From Paramecium pentaurelia (lineage: Eukaryota; Ciliophora; Oligohymenophorea; Peniculida; Parameciidae): a DNA stretch of 64,000 nucleotides. Position numbers and translations under genes: made by a program. Positions 11,542 to 24,732 of the stretch are shown in pieces (the stretch's first letter is position 1; the number at the start of each line of letters is the position of its first letter). The DNA is taken from contig CAJJDO010000032.1 in assembly GCA_905183005.1 (NCBI GenBank), positions 496,001-560,000 on the forward strand. The letters run 5' to 3'. The notes below the pieces were generated by a model. The model was given only the letters and a program-made list of their open reading frames with translations. It was not told the origin of the DNA and did no database searches.

Positions 11542-13122
11542 ATGTTTTTTACTTAGAAAATAGTCAAGTTTGTTATATTACCTTACAAAAATGGTACTCT
11601 TATGATTAAAATCATTAGCACTTCCAATTAAATTCAATTTATAAATTGGAGCAAATATGGTTGGAAATACACAAGAACATGAAGTTTGTATTAATAATAA
11701 ATAAATTGTCAATAATCATTGTTGTGTTGTTTTGAATGAAGATGAAATAGAACTTATTGTATTAGATGGTCCAGTCTTTTATAAAAATGCAGATGGAGAA
11801 TTTGAATAATTGGCCAAGAATTCTGTTCTTAGGTACAATCATTCGTTAAATTAGTTTAAATATTGAATCCGCGGATTTTTTAATACGATTAGGTTAAACT
11901 ATAGAAGCTAAAGTTTAAGTGCTTGATGGAACATAGAATCCTTCTCATACAAAATAATAACCATAAAAAGAAATATTAAAGGAACCATAATAAGAATCTA
12001 AATAATTCAATTTATAAGAACGACTATCTACAATAGAAGTTAAAGTAGTTGAAAGTTTATATACATCACTTTAAAGTGAATTGCAATATTTCAAATCTAT
12101 TCAAGAATAAGAATAAATTAATATTGATTTAAAATAAGATGAAGATATTAATTCAGTTTCATTTAATTAATAATAAGAAAATAATAATAAACAATAAGAA
12201 TAGATTGATAATATAGAATAAATAAAGAAAAATGAATCTAATCAAAGAACAGATTTATTTTAATTTAATGATTATGAATAATAAACTGAAATGTTATCTC
12301 ATGGAACTCCTGATTTTAATAAAAATTCAAACGATAAGAAAGGAATTGTAAATAAAACTAAATAGAAAAAAAAATAATCTACTTTAGATTATTTAATTAT
12401 GCCATAACGAAAAGATAGAGAAAGTTCTCCAAAAAAGAAAAGTCATCATAAATTAATGAAAGAAATAAAAAAAGAAAGTAATAGAATGAGTTAAAGGAAG
12501 TGTAGTAGATGGAAATTTTATATAGCTTTTTCAGGATTTCATCCAAGTAGAGAAGAATAATAGTTTTTATTAATTTAAAATATTTAAATTTGTTTAGAAG
12601 ATTATACATTTAATATGTTAATAATGGAAGATAATGTTTAATTAAGATCAATAAAATTATTGATAGCTTTAGCTAAAGGAATCCCTATCATTTCTAGAGA
12701 TTGGTTAACTAGATCAATAAATTAATATGAGATACTTGATCATAATTAATATTAAGTTAAATTTTCTAATGAATTTTGCAAAGAATATAATTTTGATTTT
12801 AAGCAATATTAAAAAAGACTCTAAAAATGGTAAGTATTTAATTTAATACTTTAGTAAAGAAGCAAAAATACTACCTTTAGAAGGTGTGACAATATTTGTT
12901 CCAAAAAGAATGAGTTATCATATTGAACATTTCGAATTAGAATTTTTGGTTGAATCTTTAGGTGGCAAATTCGTACATTAAATACATGATGATGATGGAG
13001 AAGCATAAATTTATATGTTAATACCTAAAGATCAAACAAAAATTATAGGATATGATTAATACTAATAAAGTCCTATTGAATGTCTATTCAAAAGTGCATT
13101 AAAATATAAAAATCTCCTTTGA
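11542..13122 (+). CDS. FHA-like plus tandem BRCT protein (MDC1/NBS1-like layout)
   Basis: Four exons (introns 11594-11618, 11833-11854, 12830-12854) encode 502 aa. An N-terminal FHA-like fold is suggested by QIGANMVGNTQEHEVCI followed by NNKQIVNNHCCVVL; the usual phosphothreonine-binding Arg and Ser are Asn or absent. A long Gln/Glu-rich linker follows. Two BRCT repeats end the protein: the first with FYIAFSGFHPSREEQ and GIPIISRDWLTRSI, where the Trp is typical, and the second with GVTIFVPKRM and FLVESLGGKFV. This FHA-linker-BRCT2 order resembles DNA-damage adaptors such as MDC1 and NBS1. Orthology is not established. Confidence 0.7.
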
Positions 13123-13138
13123 TAAATTTATAATATTT

Positions 13139-14651
13139 ATGATATTATTATATTTGATACTCCATTCTATTAATGCATCTTTACTTAAAGATGTAAGTAA
13201 ACTTTATGAAGATCTTAGATATTAAACATAATATTTTATGACCTAAACACCAAAAAATATGGTGGATTCAAATTTTGGTTTAAAATCTTAAACACTTGAT
13301 TATTCAGATATATCTATAGATGAAGATGAAAATGAAGATTAATAAATAGATCTTATCTAAAAAATACCTTTTATTTAAGATATATAATAAAATAGGAGAA
13401 TTTTAGATTAAGATCCTACAAATCCTGAACCAGTCTTTAATACTACCGTTGATGAGTATTATAAATAAGGTCCTTTAATTTCAATATATTGTGGTTTTGG
13501 TCAATAGATTTTGTTAAATGTAACAAAATATTTTTGTTCTTAATAAAGAGTTACCAAAAAATAATATGAATAAGAAATAAAAAAAGATCTTTGTGAAATA
13601 AGATATAGATTATCTTATGGATGTTTATGTCCACCTGATTTTTATGATATTTAATGTTTAAAATGGAATCAAATAATATGTGAAATAGATTAACCATTTA
13701 AAGATTGTTAAAGTTTAAATAATAAAGATTATTACAATGAAAATATTGATGGTAATCCTCCTTGTTTTGAATTGTAAAATGATAAATATGTTGAAGTAAT
13801 TATCTAGTTTGAATGTAGAATGTGAGAGCAGTTTGTAAAAATTTTGATTTATAAATGCTCCATCCTTCAGTCTATTCTTAAGAAGAAAGTTTCGAAGTAA
13901 TTTGGAGTAATTATTCAAGAGGAATTAGTGCTTTATCATTATAATTATATAAATTTTCTCTTCCTAATCCTTCAGATCCAAATGATCCTTAATTTTATAT
14001 TTAATTTGCTCTCCCAGAAGAAGAAGAGAAATAACTCTATAAATTTGACTATTAACCATTATTTTTTGATGCAGAAAATCTGAAAAGCTCATTCTAGTTT
14101 ACTATGAATCCTTATATCACTTATATTAATTGGACTAATCTAAGAGAATCTAAGACAACATTAGTTTAATAAGACCTTTCTGAAAGTTAACTTTTAGGAT
14201 AAGAATATATTACTATTACAATTCAAACTGATAATATGGTTTCTCTATTTGGTAGATACTCAATAGAGATTGGTCTCATCATTAATATCACTCACTTTTA
14301 TTCAATATAAAAATATGTTCATTTACATGAATTTCAAGATAATCTAATTTACAAACCATAATTTTAACCAAAAATATTATTCTTTGAAGATCTCTCTTTT
14401 AAAGGTTATTTATACAATTATTCTTAGAATCTGTTAATGAATCTTCATCAAATTAAATTCTTTAAATTGAAGTTATATTAGGGATATTATTATTTTTGAT
14501 GACTTTTTGTTTATGCTTTAAATATCAACATTACTTTTTATACACATTTAGATTAAATAGAATCAATTAAGAACAATATTAGAAGTCTCAGACTCCTAGA
14601 AAAGAATTAGATATTGATAAAGATAATTTATCAAATTAAAGTTAAGGATGA
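13139..14651 (+). CDS. type I membrane protein with cysteine-bearing ectodomain, unknown
   Basis: Spliced from three exons (introns 13796-13818 and 14405-14427, both 23 nt) into 488 aa. It has an N-terminal signal peptide (MILLYLILHSINAS), a large luminal or extracellular region with about a dozen cysteines including GCLCPPDFYDIQC, one transmembrane helix near residue 430 (VILGILLFLMTFCLCF), and a short charged tail. I recognise no family. It starts 17 bp after the BRCT gene's stop and ends 35 bp before the NPC1-domain gene. A partner role with that neighbour is possible but pure guesswork. Confidence 0.65.
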
Positions 14652-14686
14652 TTTTATTTCCTTAAATAATAATATTATTTAATTTA

Positions 14687-15616
14687 ATGATAATATTATT
14701 TACATTCATTGTCTATACATATTCTAGATGTGCATTCTCTGTAGAATGTCAAGGAAATAATTGTGATCCATTAGAAGTTGATACTGAACCCTTTATAGCT
14801 CGTGTTTCATAATGTCCCCATATGGATGGAACTATGGTTTGTTGTAACAAAAATCAAGATGATCAAATGCAAAGAAATTTTCAAGCTATTGATGCTTCTT
14901 TTGGTAATGCTGGTGGTGGATGTGACATGTATAATATATCCCCTCATTCTTAGTTGTGCATATAATTTGAAGAAATTCTGGTGTGAATATACTTGTAGTC
15001 CTAATTAAAGTTAATTCTTAACTACAAATGGATATACTAACATGAAAGACCCATTAAATCCAAAGAATATATTGAAAGTTTAATTAGTTGAAATTAAAGT
15101 CAAACCTTAAGTGGCATGTGTAATTATATTTGTTTAAATCTCTATAGGACATGTGGTCATCTTGTAAGAGAACACAATTTGCCTCTTAAGTAACTGCCAT
15201 GAAAACTCCAGGAGGATTCTTTAATTTTTAAGGAGAACAGGCAGTGTATATATATTGATTAATATATTAGTGGTTAAGCTAAATAATTCATATCAGTCAA
15301 ATTTGTGGATAATGATGAAGAGACTATTAATTTTGATTTTGTTCCTGATTGCAAATATGAATATCCACCTGGTCCAGATGGTAAAATTGTAACACCAGAT
15401 GGATTTATTATCTCAGAAAGATGCTCTTGTAATAATTGTGATCTAATGTGTCATGATGAGGAAATTCTTTATGAAGCCACTGGTGTTTTTGAAGGTTTCA
15501 ATGGATATTTAGTATTATGGGTCTGGGCAGGAACAATTGTAATAGCAGCCTTAATTACTGGATTTAGATATTATAAATAAAAAACTGAGAACCAAATCTT
15601 AATAGATCCTATTTGA
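14687..15616 (+). CDS. free-standing NPC1 N-terminal domain with one TM helix
   Basis: Four exons (introns 14929-14953, 15120-15147, 15246-15270) give 283 aa. A signal peptide is followed by a cysteine-dense domain with the NPC1 NTD landmarks: CPHMDGTMVCCNKNQ, then FWCEYTCSPNQSQFL (canonical CxxNxxxxxCxxTCSPxQS), then DMWSSCKRTQFASQVTAM and the GGFFNFQGEQ loop. In NPC1 this domain binds cholesterol and hands it over within the lysosome. Here a single TM helix (LVLWVWAGTIVIAALI) and a short tail end the protein, so the roughly 1,000-residue sterol-sensing permease is absent. It could cooperate in trans with a separate permease; that is inference. Confidence 0.85.
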
Positions 15617-15943
15617 TTTTATTCTTTATTCATTGTTAATTTGTAAAACTTTATGCTTATACATTATTTTTTTTGCTTTTATTTCATGATATACTAACTA
15701 ATTAATTAATTTAAAAGAGTTAACTAAATTGATACTTTTAATTATCTTAATATTTAGTAAATTTTATGCAAAGATTTTACATTACTAGATATACTTTACT
15801 TAATAAGGTATTTCTTTTTACAAAATTTAAATAATAAAAATATAATTTAATAAAATTTAATTACTTATAAATTTAAAGCATTACTCTTAAGATACTGAAA
15901 GATATATAGACTATTACAAATAAGAAAAGAGACTCTAATTTGA
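15617..15943. other. convergent intergenic spacer
   Basis: About 330 bp between the ends of the NPC1-domain gene and the IQ-MORN gene. It is AT-rich, with no supported frame and no recognisable RNA. Confidence 0.45.
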
Positions 15944-17179
15944 TCACTATTATCTATCTTCCCATCTTATTCTTTTTCCATTCTCCCAAAACCCATATTT
16001 CATCTATCCATCAGCCATAATATATTTGCCTTTTCCATGTTATTTACCATCTACCCATTCCCCTTCAAATATCCTTCCATCTGGCCATAAATATTTACCC
16101 CTTCCATGCTTCTTATCCTCCTAATACTCACCATGATAAGCTCTTCCATCAGCCCACTAATAAAAACCATAACCATGCATTTTATTATATCTCCAATTAC
16201 CCTTATACTTTCTACCATCTGCCCATATATACTCTCCCTAATGATGATAAAATACAATATTACTTATCCATTAATTTTATTATCAAACCAAGCTCCATCA
16301 TAAAAACTTCCATCTGGCCAGATATATAAACCTTTACCTTGTTTCTTTCCTTAAAAATATTCTCCTTTATAACAAGAATTATCAATCCCTTAATTTAAAA
16401 TTATAATTACATTTTTCTTCCCCTTATCCATGTTATAAATCATTTTGCCAATGACCTTCATAAATTGCTCCACTTTATTAGGTATAAACTCCAAAGCCAT
16501 TCGCCTAATCATTTTCCCATTATCCTGTATATATATCCCCATCTATATGATAAAAAGTTCCTTTCCCACAGGCTTTATTATCCTCCCATTATCCCTCATA
16601 CTTTGCACCATCTGGCCAAATTTAAGTTCCATAACCATCTCTTTTATTGCCTAACCATTCCCCTTCATATGAGGCACCACTCCTAAATTAATATTTCGGT
16701 CTTTTTTCTCTAATTGAATTATTAAGATTAACTTCTATGATATATTTATTTTTAGCTACCTGCATATTCTTCTGAATTGAAATATTTTTATGCATTCCTT
16801 CTTTATTTACTTTAACTTGTATCTTGATCATCACCTTTTTGAGCATCATTATTACAAGACCTCATTTATTGGAAATTTTATCTTGCTTTGTGTCCTTTCC
16901 ATTATTTTTAAATTACAATAGCCATCTAAGCTAATAATTATTCTTATTGATTTTCATAGATGGATTCTTTATTATCCTTCAAATAATTCTATTTTGTTTG
17001 AGTCTATTATAAATTAGATAGATATAAACTTTAATTGAATGATTTGAGGCTTGAGATGGTTAGGAAATTACAGATATTCCATTTTTATTACTCTCTGTTT
17101 TTTTTGTTATATTAACTTCATATAACAATTCTTGCTTGTCTTTTTAGCATTATCCACAATTCGAACAGTTAGATCCCAT
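15944..17179 (-). CDS. IQ-motif MORN-repeat protein, 378 aa
   Basis: Five exons (introns 17004-17029, 16735-16759, 16389-16410, 16239-16264). The N-terminus has a CSNCGQC cluster after Met-Gly, so N-myristoylation is conceivable. An IQ-type calmodulin-binding motif AIVIQKQWKGHKARQNF lies near residue 95. From about residue 150 to the end come roughly ten MORN repeats, beginning with RPKYQFRSGASYEGEW and continuing YEGQWEDNKACGKG, YTGQWENDQANGFG and YHGEYQEDKKHGRG. Repeat spacing confirms every splice. IQ-MORN proteins are expanded in Paramecium; a membrane-linked or ciliary scaffold under calmodulin control is plausible. Confidence 0.9.
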
Positions 17180-17539
17180 ATTTATTAATAAAGGGTTTAT
17201 TGAATTCAACAAATTATAAAATAAATAATATATCAATTTCTTTTGGATTTTTGAGAGAATCTAAACTATTCATTAGAATATATATTCATTTTCATTAAAA
17301 TTATAATCATATCTCTTAAACTAGTAAATTGATTATCTTTTAGGTATAGATATAATTAATTATAAATTTTTTTTTATTTCAAGATTACTCAAATTAATTT
17401 ATCAATCTTTTGCATAATAATTTAATACAATAACAAAAAACAACTGATTTATTATGTTAAATTTTTACATTTAATTTATAATAAATATCTTTCAATTAAT
17501 CATTTTTATAAATGAATTGTTAATAATAATAAAAATTTA
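17180..17539. other. intergenic region upstream of the IQ-MORN gene
   Basis: About 360 bp, AT-rich, between two genes on the minus strand. I see no coding frame, repeat or RNA gene. Confidence 0.45.
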
Positions 17540-18484
17540 TCATAAAATAAATGTAATTATCATTTCAGAAATCAAATTAGAAGTGCGTTCACACTCTACT
17601 GCTGGATTAAATTCACTCAAATCAATTAATTTAATTTTGTTTGATTTCTTTGCTCTTTCCATAATAGATAAAGCTTCAATATTAGTCAATCCTCCAACAA
17701 TTGATGGTGCAGATACTCCTGGACACCATGCACTATTAATAGAATCAACATCAAAAGATAAGAAAATAAAGTCAATATTTTAATCATTCTCAAATTCTGT
17801 TAATACATTATTCATAGCACTTAAGCCTTAGTTTTCAGCATTTAATCTTCTGATATCTTTTTCCATGAAATATACTTTTCCACCTTTATTTAATACATAT
17901 TAGTAATGATCATATGAGCAAGTGCAACCTTTAATAGCAAATTCCACAAATTTACTATTCTAAAAGCGTTCTACATCTTCAAGCATATTTCTGAATGGAG
18001 ATCCTGAATGAGATTAATTTTAATTAATCAATGGTCTAACATCTAAATGAGAATCTATGTTAATAACACCTAATTTTTTGCATTACATTCCATCAACTAA
18101 TCCTTTAAAATTTGGATAGCTTTGATCATTGCTACCACCAATTACAATCACTTTCGCTTAAGGCAATTAATAATAAATTTCAGCAATATGTTAATAAAGA
18201 TATTCATGTGCATCCTCTAATGTTAATTACTTAGGTACATACCCAACATGTATTACTTTTTATTATATATTACATTCTTTAAGTTTTTATTTTAACACTA
18301 GCATAATTTATTCATATCCATTTTCTCCTCCAGCTCTGCCTTTATTTCTTATAGTGCCTTCATCATATGGGAAACCAAATAAGACAACAATATTGGGTTC
18401 ATTTTTGAATTTAGGTAAGTCTTGCATTGTAAAATCAATTGAAATAGATGGTTTACATTAAATAAAATCGATTTCTTAATTCAT
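17540..18484 (-). CDS. ureohydrolase (arginase/agmatinase/formimidoglutamase family)
   Basis: An intronless 314-aa protein. GFPYDEGTIRNKGRAGG near residue 37 is the family's N-terminal substrate loop. The Mn-binding motif IDSHLDVR (144-151) keeps Asp, His and Asp, and FDVDSIN (244-250) keeps the DxD. PGVSAP (255-260) and SEFNP (290-294) are also typical, the former closest to formimidoglutamase (HutG). The first metal motif, usually GGxH(D/E), reads GGSND (116-120), so the His is replaced by Asn. Activity or metal content may therefore differ. The gene starts 34 bp after the end of the large upstream minus-strand gene. Confidence 0.85.
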
Positions 18485-18517
18485 ATAAAAATAATTACTG
18501 ATTTATAATTATATATT

Positions 18518-21500
18518 TCAAAATTTAATATCATTAATTCCAATATTATTTGTGCCTTTCTATTTGATCTGTTATCTTTATAGATATATTTTATTTAATC
18601 CTTAATTTTGTTTTTTAGGTACTTAATTTAATTAATTTCTAGCAAACTAATCAAAAACTGATTACTAGTCTATTGATTCATTATCACTATTTGTTTAAGG
18701 ATCAGGAAGAGTTGGTCTCTTAACAACAGATTTAAAATTTTAACCTGTTTAGGAAAACTTTTTAGATCTCTCAGCTTATGTAATAGAATGTTTTTCATGA
18801 TCGAATCTTTAATTTAGAATATTGAATTCGGAAGGAGATATTTTATTTGCAGCCCAATCTTCATCATCTGAATCATCTCTAGATTATTTGAATAGATCTG
18901 ATTCAGCTGCTTACCTTTAATTATATCCTTTAAAAGGGTTAATGGGTTCTTCAATCTATTAATCCTTTCTTAACTAAGATTTTGGTTATACGCTTACAAA
19001 ACCTGAAGTTGGAACATCCCAATCATCATCAGCATCATTTTTATCATCTTAAATAATTTCTTTTTATAATTTCTTTTATTAAGCTGTAACTCCTTAATCA
19101 TATACTTAATCATCATCTTCTTCATTTTCTATATTCCATCCAACATCATCATCATCTTGATCTACTAAAATTATATCATTCAATTTATTATTATTCTTTT
19201 GATCAAATTCATTAATATCCTATTTCAAATCTTCAATTTCATTTTACATTATTTCAATTTCTGAATTTTAATCAGCAGTTTTTCTAGATTATTTTTATCG
19301 TTAAAGCATTTCCTATTCTTTTTGTTCCTATAATTTTTATTCTTCCAATAACTACTAAAGTTCTTCATCCTTCTTTTTTTATTCTATTTCTTATTATATT
19401 CTTAATTCTTCCTATTTTTACTACTCTTCTTAAATTCTTTTAACTTCTTCTTCCTATTCTTTAATCTTTAATTCTTCTTATCTTAATCTCTCAGCCTATT
19501 ATTCTTATTCTATTTTATTTTATTCAGCTTACTTTTACTCTTCCTCAATTTTCTACTATTAAGTTAATTAAGCTAATCTTTCTTCTTCCTTTTATTATTC
19601 TATTCTTTATGCTTCCTATTTTTCTAACTCTATTCTTTCTAATTCCTTCTATTATTCAATTCTCTATTATTCCTATCTTTCTAAATCTAATTTTTCTTCT
19701 TCCTTTTATTTTTCTATTCTTTATGCTTCCTCTCTCTCTTATATTTATCTTTCTTCTTCCTTTTATTTTTCTATCCTTTATGCTTCTTCTCTTTCAAATA
19801 TTAATCTTTCTTCTTCTTTTTATTTTTCTAATTTTTATGCTTGTTCTTTCTCTAATGCTAATTTTTCTTCTTCTTTTTATTTTGCTATTCTTTATGCTTC
19901 TTATTATTATTAAATTAATAATTCTTATTATTTTTTTTATTCTTCCAATATTTATTATTCTTTTTATTTTCTAATTCTTTCTTGTTCTTATTATTTAATT
20001 TATTCTTATTTTTATTTTTCTTCTTCTTATTTCTTTTTATCTTCTATTCTTTTAAGTTCTGCTTATCTATCTAATTCCTACTTCTTAATCTCTTCTTATC
20101 TTTATTGTTCTTCATTTTATTTCTGTATTTCTTTTTTCTTTTATTCTTCTATTTTATTCTATTATTCTAATTATCTTAATTATTCTTATTATTTTTCATA
20201 TTCAATTCTTTATTATTCTTCTAAAATTTTCTATTATTATTATTATTATTATTCGAGTGTGTATTTCTATTCTTACATATCTTATTAATCTCTTTATGAT
20301 TCTCCAATTGATAATGGTTCAGAAACATCATTATTAGGTATTTATAAGATTACTTCCTCCTGGAATCTATTAGAATTGTCTTATTTTGGATCAAGCATTT
20401 CTTATTTGAAAGTGAATTGAGAATTCTTTTGTAACATCTTCTAAAAAGGCTATTAACTATAATTAGGATCTTTATATTCAATAGATTCATCAATTTTAGG
20501 GAAAGATGGTTCTTCATCTTATTCATGTTAATTAAATTTTTAACCATTCATAGAATCTTCAAAAGAAAATCTTTTAGATTACTTTGATCGCTAAGTTTAA
20601 AAAAACTCTGGAATAACTTAATGTGATTAAGAGACAGATGCATAATTGATATCTTCAAAAAAGTTCTCTTCTTTTTATGTTTCCCATATTAAACAAATAC
20701 CAAAAATAATGGTTACTATAAATGAATCAATACTACTAATGAATAATTATTCTCTTAATTAATCTCTATATGCAAGTAAGACACTGGCTATTAAAGCAGG
20801 TATACAACAAAACTATAATAAATAGATAAATTAATGATACAAATGCACAAAGTCCATTGATAATATTCATTCCAACCATATTTTCAACATCTGATAATTT
20901 ACATTTTAAGAATCTAAATCCAAAGTATCTAGAAAAGTAAAATCTTGTCATAGAGAAACTAAGAATTGATAATAAATTTAAAAAGATGTAAGCACATGAA
21001 TTAGATTTCCTTGCTGTATACCATAAATTAAAAGCAGTATCACCTTTAGTACAATGTTTAATAACACATAAATTAATGAGATTTAATATTACATGAACTC
21101 CAATTGCAGCCATTAATAAATAAGTTTCCAATTTCTCTAAAAGATAATCCAATTATAAAAGAAGTAATACTGCCCATGATCCTATAATTATTAAACCTAA
21201 TAAACCAACAGCTGATCCTGGAATGAAAGTCTATTAATTATATATATATAATACTTCAGTTTTTTATATTTTAGCTACAACAACACTTAATATCATAATA
21301 AAAGATACTATAGTAAATGGTATGGGTATATATTTGTTTTCTTATAAATTTGAAATCACTTACTATTCTGTTTCTGTAACTTTCTCACATATTTCAATAT
21401 TGTTTAGCTAATTATATATATATATTAAAATACATCTTAATATCCTGTTGGACATGAAGTTAAACATGTTTAATCTAGAAATTTATAATTTTATATGCAA

Positions 21501-24500
21501 GTTAGACATCCTTTTTCATCACAAGTAGCACATTCATTAGAACATTTAATACAAACAAATGACTTTATGTAATAGTTAGTTAAACAAGATTAAACACATA
21601 AGTTATTTAACATATATGGTGCACTAATTGGACATGTTTTACATTCTAAACCATTTACACAAGTAGCACAAGATGATTGACATGATAAACATTAATAATC
21701 TTAGGAATAATATTTATTAGGACAATTTTAATAACATTTACCTGTTAAATGTTATTAATTTTCTGGACATTATGTACATACAGTATTTGATGAACATTAT
21801 AAGCAAGATACATCACAAGAATAACATACAAAACTTTATGAATAATATTTTTCAGGACATTTATCTATACATTATTTGGATAATAAATATTTATTTGTTG
21901 GACATGAAGTACATTCAGTTTCTGAAATACAATTTCCACATATATCAGGACATTTACTTAAAGATGTACCTGATTTATAATAACCATTTGGTATAGTTGA
22001 TACACAACTATTATTAAAAAAGTAATATCCAGTGAGACAATCAATACAAATAGTATTACTTAAACAATTATTACATGGATCAGAACATTAAGTACATTCA
22101 CTTCCATCTTTATAATATCTATTTCCACAATCAGTAACACAACTTAATGATGGTTTTTTATAATAATAATTAGCAACACAAGTCAAACACACAGTTGGAC
22201 CAGTATCACATGTTTTACAAGGTGATGTACATGCAATACAAGAAAATCCAATCTAAAATATTCCTGTTGGACATTAAGAAACACACTTATTTTAATATAG
22301 TAAATTATTTGTTTCCCCACAAGATGTACATTTAGTACTTTAATCAATACAAGTATTACAATTATCATTACAATCTGTGCATTTACCATTGAAATCAAAT
22401 TACTTTTCAGTACATTTTAATACACACTTTCCATTCTTAATTTCTTATATTGTATCATCAATACAACTTTAACATAATGTATTACTTGTACATTCTTAAC
22501 AATAATTTGGACACTTTTAACATTTATTACTAGAATCACTATAATATAATGATCCACAAGTACTTAAGCATTTATTATCAAATAAGTAAATATTTTGAGT
22601 TATTGATGTATCAGTATAACAAGATTAACAATTATTTGAAACATCACATTCCTTACAAAATTATGATGAATTAGGAATACACTTTAATTAAAATGATAAA
22701 TTAGGACCATCTGAACTTTACGATTCATCAATAATATTAGTATCTTTTTATGTTCTTATTTTAAATTAATAAGTAGATGAATAACTCTTTGGGTTTCTTA
22801 TCAGATTATTAAATCTAAATTATATTGTTTTAACTTAATTTGTATTTATCTTTATTGTAATCTCTTTACTATTAACTGAACAAGTATCTACAGTAAATCC
22901 TTCAATATTATCTACTGCTGCTTTACAATCTGTTTATTCAACGGAGAAGTTATCAGGCATTATCACAATAATTGAAGATCCAGCAGTAAGTTGATTAGAT
23001 AATGTAATTCTAAATTAATAATTATCTACAACTCCTAATAATTATTTTTCTTAAACTATCTTTTCAGCAATTATAATATTTGGAACAGAACTTGGTAATG
23101 TACCAGCTGTACCTTTATCTGTACTTGAAATCTTAAAATTATTATTAGTGGTTTCAGCTGTAATTGTACCAGCACTATCTTTATTTACTATGTTATATAT
23201 TATGGCATCATAATTTTAATTACTATTCAAAGCTGTACTAAATTATATACTAATTGTATATGCAGAACTAGTCACTTATAAATTTGTAGAAGTAAATGAA
23301 GGAAAACCTGTAAAATCAATTTTATCTACATTGCTTAAAATATATCCTTAAAGTGTAAAAGTTATTTTAGTCCCAATAGGTTGTATTGTGTCAAATTTAG
23401 TTGAAATTGTATAAGTGGATTAAGCGCCATTTTTACCTTCTGTTCTTCCAAAATATGTTAAAGTAATTCCACTTTATTCTGTCATTGTTAAACTTCCAAA
23501 ATTTAAATTTTTATCATATTCAACAATACCTCTCTTAATCTATAATGAAAATCCAGTGACAGGACTAAATGTATATGGAGTTCTTATTGAATTAACCGTT
23601 AAAATTAATGATGTTCCTCCTGGTATTGATGCAGATGCAGTTATAGTTACTGTAATACTTTAAGTTGTAACCACAACATAAGAGCATGCTGTTACACTTA
23701 CATAATTTATAGAACAAGATGGAGATGATGTAATCCATTGAATATCACTTGGTAATATTAATTCAATTGTTGAACCAATTTAAATATCATTTAAACTTGT
23801 AAATTTATATCTTATAGAAGCACCACTTTAACCTACTTTATATGATCCACTTTCAACTGTTAAGGTTGTAAGTAATCCATCATTGTATCCTGTTACTTAT
23901 GAAGATGTACTGCTTGAATCAACTTAAACACTATCAATATAAGTAATAAAATTATTAAAAGTAATACTAGAAGTTGGAGACGGAGGATTTGTAAATTCTA
24001 TAGATATTGTTTATGTCTTAGTTGAATCCAAGTTAACTATTGATATCAGGTTTGATACAGAGTCATAAGTGCAGGCAATTGTAGTTGATGGTGTTCCTGT
24101 ACATGTTATAGTTGCATCAGATTGTAAATTTGATGGTCTTGGAAAGGTTAGTAATTTTGTTCCTTCTGATAATGAGTTTTCAAAGGAAAGGTTTATACTA
24201 TACATAGATTTTTATCCAAAAATCTTATTTGGTACACTAATAGAGCTACTAAACGTTATTGCTCCTCCTGTGATTGTAAATGTCTTAATTGGGCTATCAT
24301 CAAGGGATGAAGTTACACTGGTTCTATAACTGAAGGCATAACAAGTATGAGGCTTAGTCGATGCACCTGTAGTGGCATAAAATACTATAAGTGGTGTTAG
24401 AATTTTAGTGGAAGTATCAGCCTTGAGCTCAAGGTACAAATTGCCATTAGCAGAGGGATTTGTAAATTGGTATGTCGCAAAATAAAATGCCATAGATTTA

Positions 24501-24721
24501 AATCCAGTTACTTCTATTCTCATGAAATCAGTGCTTGGATTAAGAGTAGTTGGTAAATCAAATTCAAATCTGATTAGATAATATGTATTCAATTTAAGTG
24601 ATGTTATTTCATTTAAAAATGAAGTGTCTGTTGTCAAGTAAGCCTTAAAAATAGCAGGAGATATCGTTCCTGAATAAGCTACATCAATAAGAATGTGCGT
24701 AATCAATAATATAATAAACAT
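18518..24721 (-). CDS. giant cysteine-rich surface protein with six TM helices and coiled-coil tail
   Basis: Three introns (21408-21433, 21231-21254, 20766-20784) give an exact 2,044-aa frame. Order: signal peptide (MFIILLITHILIDVAYS); about 650 residues of Ser/Thr-rich beta-type ectodomain; a furin-like/growth-factor-receptor cysteine-rich region (about 24 repeats with CxxC spacing, e.g. ATCDEKGCLTC, CPTGY); six hydrophobic helices encoded at about 21,390-20,690 (including IPFTIVSFIMILSVVVAKI and SFIVTIIFGICLIW); then about 700 cytoplasmic residues rich in Gln, Glu and Lys forming long coiled coils. Such layouts occur in ciliate surface receptors, but no ligand or signalling function is known. 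Its start codon is 11 bp from that of a divergent histidine kinase. Confidence 0.82.
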
Positions 24722-24732
24722 AATAAAATATA
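24722..24732. promoter_or_regulatory. 11-bp gap between divergent start codons
   Basis: Only 11 bp separate the minus-strand ATG at 24721 from the plus-strand ATG at 24733. Any promoter elements for both genes must overlap the opposite coding sequence, unless one gene uses a later start. Confidence 0.4.

Noticed and set aside
15305..15580. Independent small membrane protein
   Set aside because: It is the last exon of the NPC1-domain gene, joined by three introns.
19609..19974. Plus-strand frame encoding a very hydrophobic Leu/Ile/Phe protein
   Set aside because: It is the complement of the Gln/Glu/Lys coiled-coil coding region of the giant minus-strand gene, which has a continuous frame.
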